This document shows, piece by piece, positions 5,428 through 6,055 of a DNA stretch of 6,055 nucleotides. Position 1 is the first letter of the stretch. Every line of letters begins with the position of its first letter. Under the pieces are notes generated by a model, which was not told the origin of the DNA, did not search any database, and worked only from the letters and a program-made list of their open reading frames with translations. This DNA is from Limisphaerales bacterium (GTDB lineage Bacteria; Verrucomicrobiota; Verrucomicrobiia; Limisphaerales; UBA11358). The translations under genes were made by a program, and so were the position numbers. Where the stretch lies: positions 1-6,055 of the forward strand of contig DMQW01000056.1 in the NCBI GenBank assembly GCA_003455565.1, read 5' to 3'.

Positions 5428-6024
5428 ATGAGACCAAAAATAGTCATTATCACCCTTCTATTGGGGACCGGAGTCTTGGTTTTGGTAGGGCTGTTGCATG
5501 GGTTATTAAATCGGCCGGAGCCTGTAGAGCCAATTGCCGAATCAAGAGCAACCCCAGTTGAATTGACTAATCCGCCGCCTATCACGCAGCCCGAAGTCAA
5601 GCCGCTCCAGCCAAAAGTCGAACCGGCGGAAACCAACATCATAGCCACGACTCCGGCTGAAGACCGTGCTGGCCAGAAGGAAAAAGATCTTGATGCAATC
5701 AGCGATGCGCTTGTTTCCGGAAATAATGATTCTGCTGGGGCGATACACGCCATTGCGAGCCGACTGGAGAATGAGGACGATGAGGTTCGCACGGCGGCGC
5801 GGGAGGCGGCGGTTCATGTTGGCGACACGAACATAATCCCTTACTTGACTTCTGCACTCGATCATCTCAAGAATCCCCGCGAAAAGGTAGCCATCATGGA
5901 TGCCATCGCCTATCTACAGTTGCCTTCAGCGTCAGACCAGCCGAAACCTGATGGAGCGGAGAAGTCGCCGGTGGACTTGAACGCGCCGGGAGTAAAATCG
6001 GCCCGGCAAGTGAAGCCGAGGTGA
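5428..6024 (+). CDS. Membrane-anchored protein with Pro-rich linker and HEAT repeats
   Basis: This 198-residue protein has three parts. A single N-terminal hydrophobic segment (about residues 5-27, after MRPK) is an uncleaved anchor rather than a clear signal peptide. It is followed by a Pro/Glu-rich linker (about 29-80). A helical domain with two HEAT-like repeats comes next (about 102-131 and 134-165, including DDEVRTAAREAAVHVGD and NPREKVAIMDAIAYLQLP). The tail is polar and basic, ending KPR. HEAT repeats bind other proteins; here they would most likely lie in the periplasm on a flexible stalk. No enzyme motif is seen. ATG at 5428 directly precedes the hydrophobic segment and is the sensible start. 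No Shine-Dalgarno is visible. A terminator ends 15 bases upstream, so the promoter of this gene is unclear. Partner and pathway are unknown. Confidence 0.75.
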   Translation: MRPKIVIITLLLGTGVLVLVGLLHGLLNRPEPVEPIAESRATPVELTNPPPITQPEVKPLQPKVEPAETNIIATTPAEDRAGQKEKDLDAISDALVSGNNDSAGAIHAIASRLENEDDEVRTAAREAAVHVGDTNIIPYLTSALDHLKNPREKVAIMDAIAYLQLPSASDQPKPDGAEKSPVDLNAPGVKSARQVKPR

Positions 6025-6042
6025 AACAGGCTTCAATGGAGG

Positions 6043-6055
6043 CTGTCTCTTATAC
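6043..6055 (+). other. Sequencing adapter remnant (Nextera transposase mosaic end)
   Basis: The final 13 bases CTGTCTCTTATAC equal the first 13 of the Nextera/Tn5 mosaic end CTGTCTCTTATACACATCT. Position exactly at the contig edge indicates untrimmed adapter, not genomic sequence. Only 6025-6042 after the last stop codon is likely native. Confidence 0.93.

Noticed and set aside
5286..5792. 168-codon minus-strand open frame
   Set aside because: Covers the terminator and is antisense to the HEAT protein gene; Ser-rich with no motif.
1..6055. CRISPR array, tRNA/rRNA genes, transposase or insertion sequence ends
   Set aside because: Looked for on both strands; no spaced identical repeats, no tRNA-like cloverleaf and no transposase motifs were found.

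Overview
The window looks like a complete short metagenomic contig: it starts inside a gene and its last 13 bases match the Nextera transposase mosaic end. Gene content and style suggest a Verrucomicrobia-type bacterium of the Pedosphaera/Limisphaerales kind. The reasons are a DUF4254 protein inside a glycosyltransferase operon, weak or absent Shine-Dalgarno sites, and a lineage-style secreted Cys-rich protein. This placement is inference.

Left part (1-3626, minus strand, mostly GC-rich): five genes read leftward as one tight operon for cell-surface glycan, probably LPS core. In transcription order they are a GT2 glycosyltransferase (3626-2817), a WaaE/KdtX-like GT2 (2781-1996), a GT9 heptosyltransferase-like enzyme (1991-996), a DUF4254 protein (994-395) and the N-terminal 110 residues of a GT4 glycosyltransferase (330-1, cut by the window edge). 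Gaps are 35, 4, 1 and 64 bases. GT9 and DUF4254 are almost certainly translationally coupled.

Middle (3627-4264): no intact gene. A divergent reading frame at 3798 begins like an MsbA-type lipid A flippase, which would suit an LPS locus. It loses the resemblance after about 20 codons and stops at 3881. Beyond that point base composition falls. The region then holds an imperfect 10-bp tandem repeat and two similar promoter-plus-leader units 111 bp apart, both built on AGTGGTTGACG.

Right part (4265-6024, plus strand): a secreted 355-residue protein of unknown function with ten cysteines, a very strong intrinsic terminator, and then a 198-residue single-pass membrane protein with a Pro-rich linker and a small HEAT-repeat domain. 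Nothing visible ties these two proteins to the glycan operon. The broken msbA-like start, together with the composition change, means the two halves were joined either by a real rearrangement or by a chimeric assembly.
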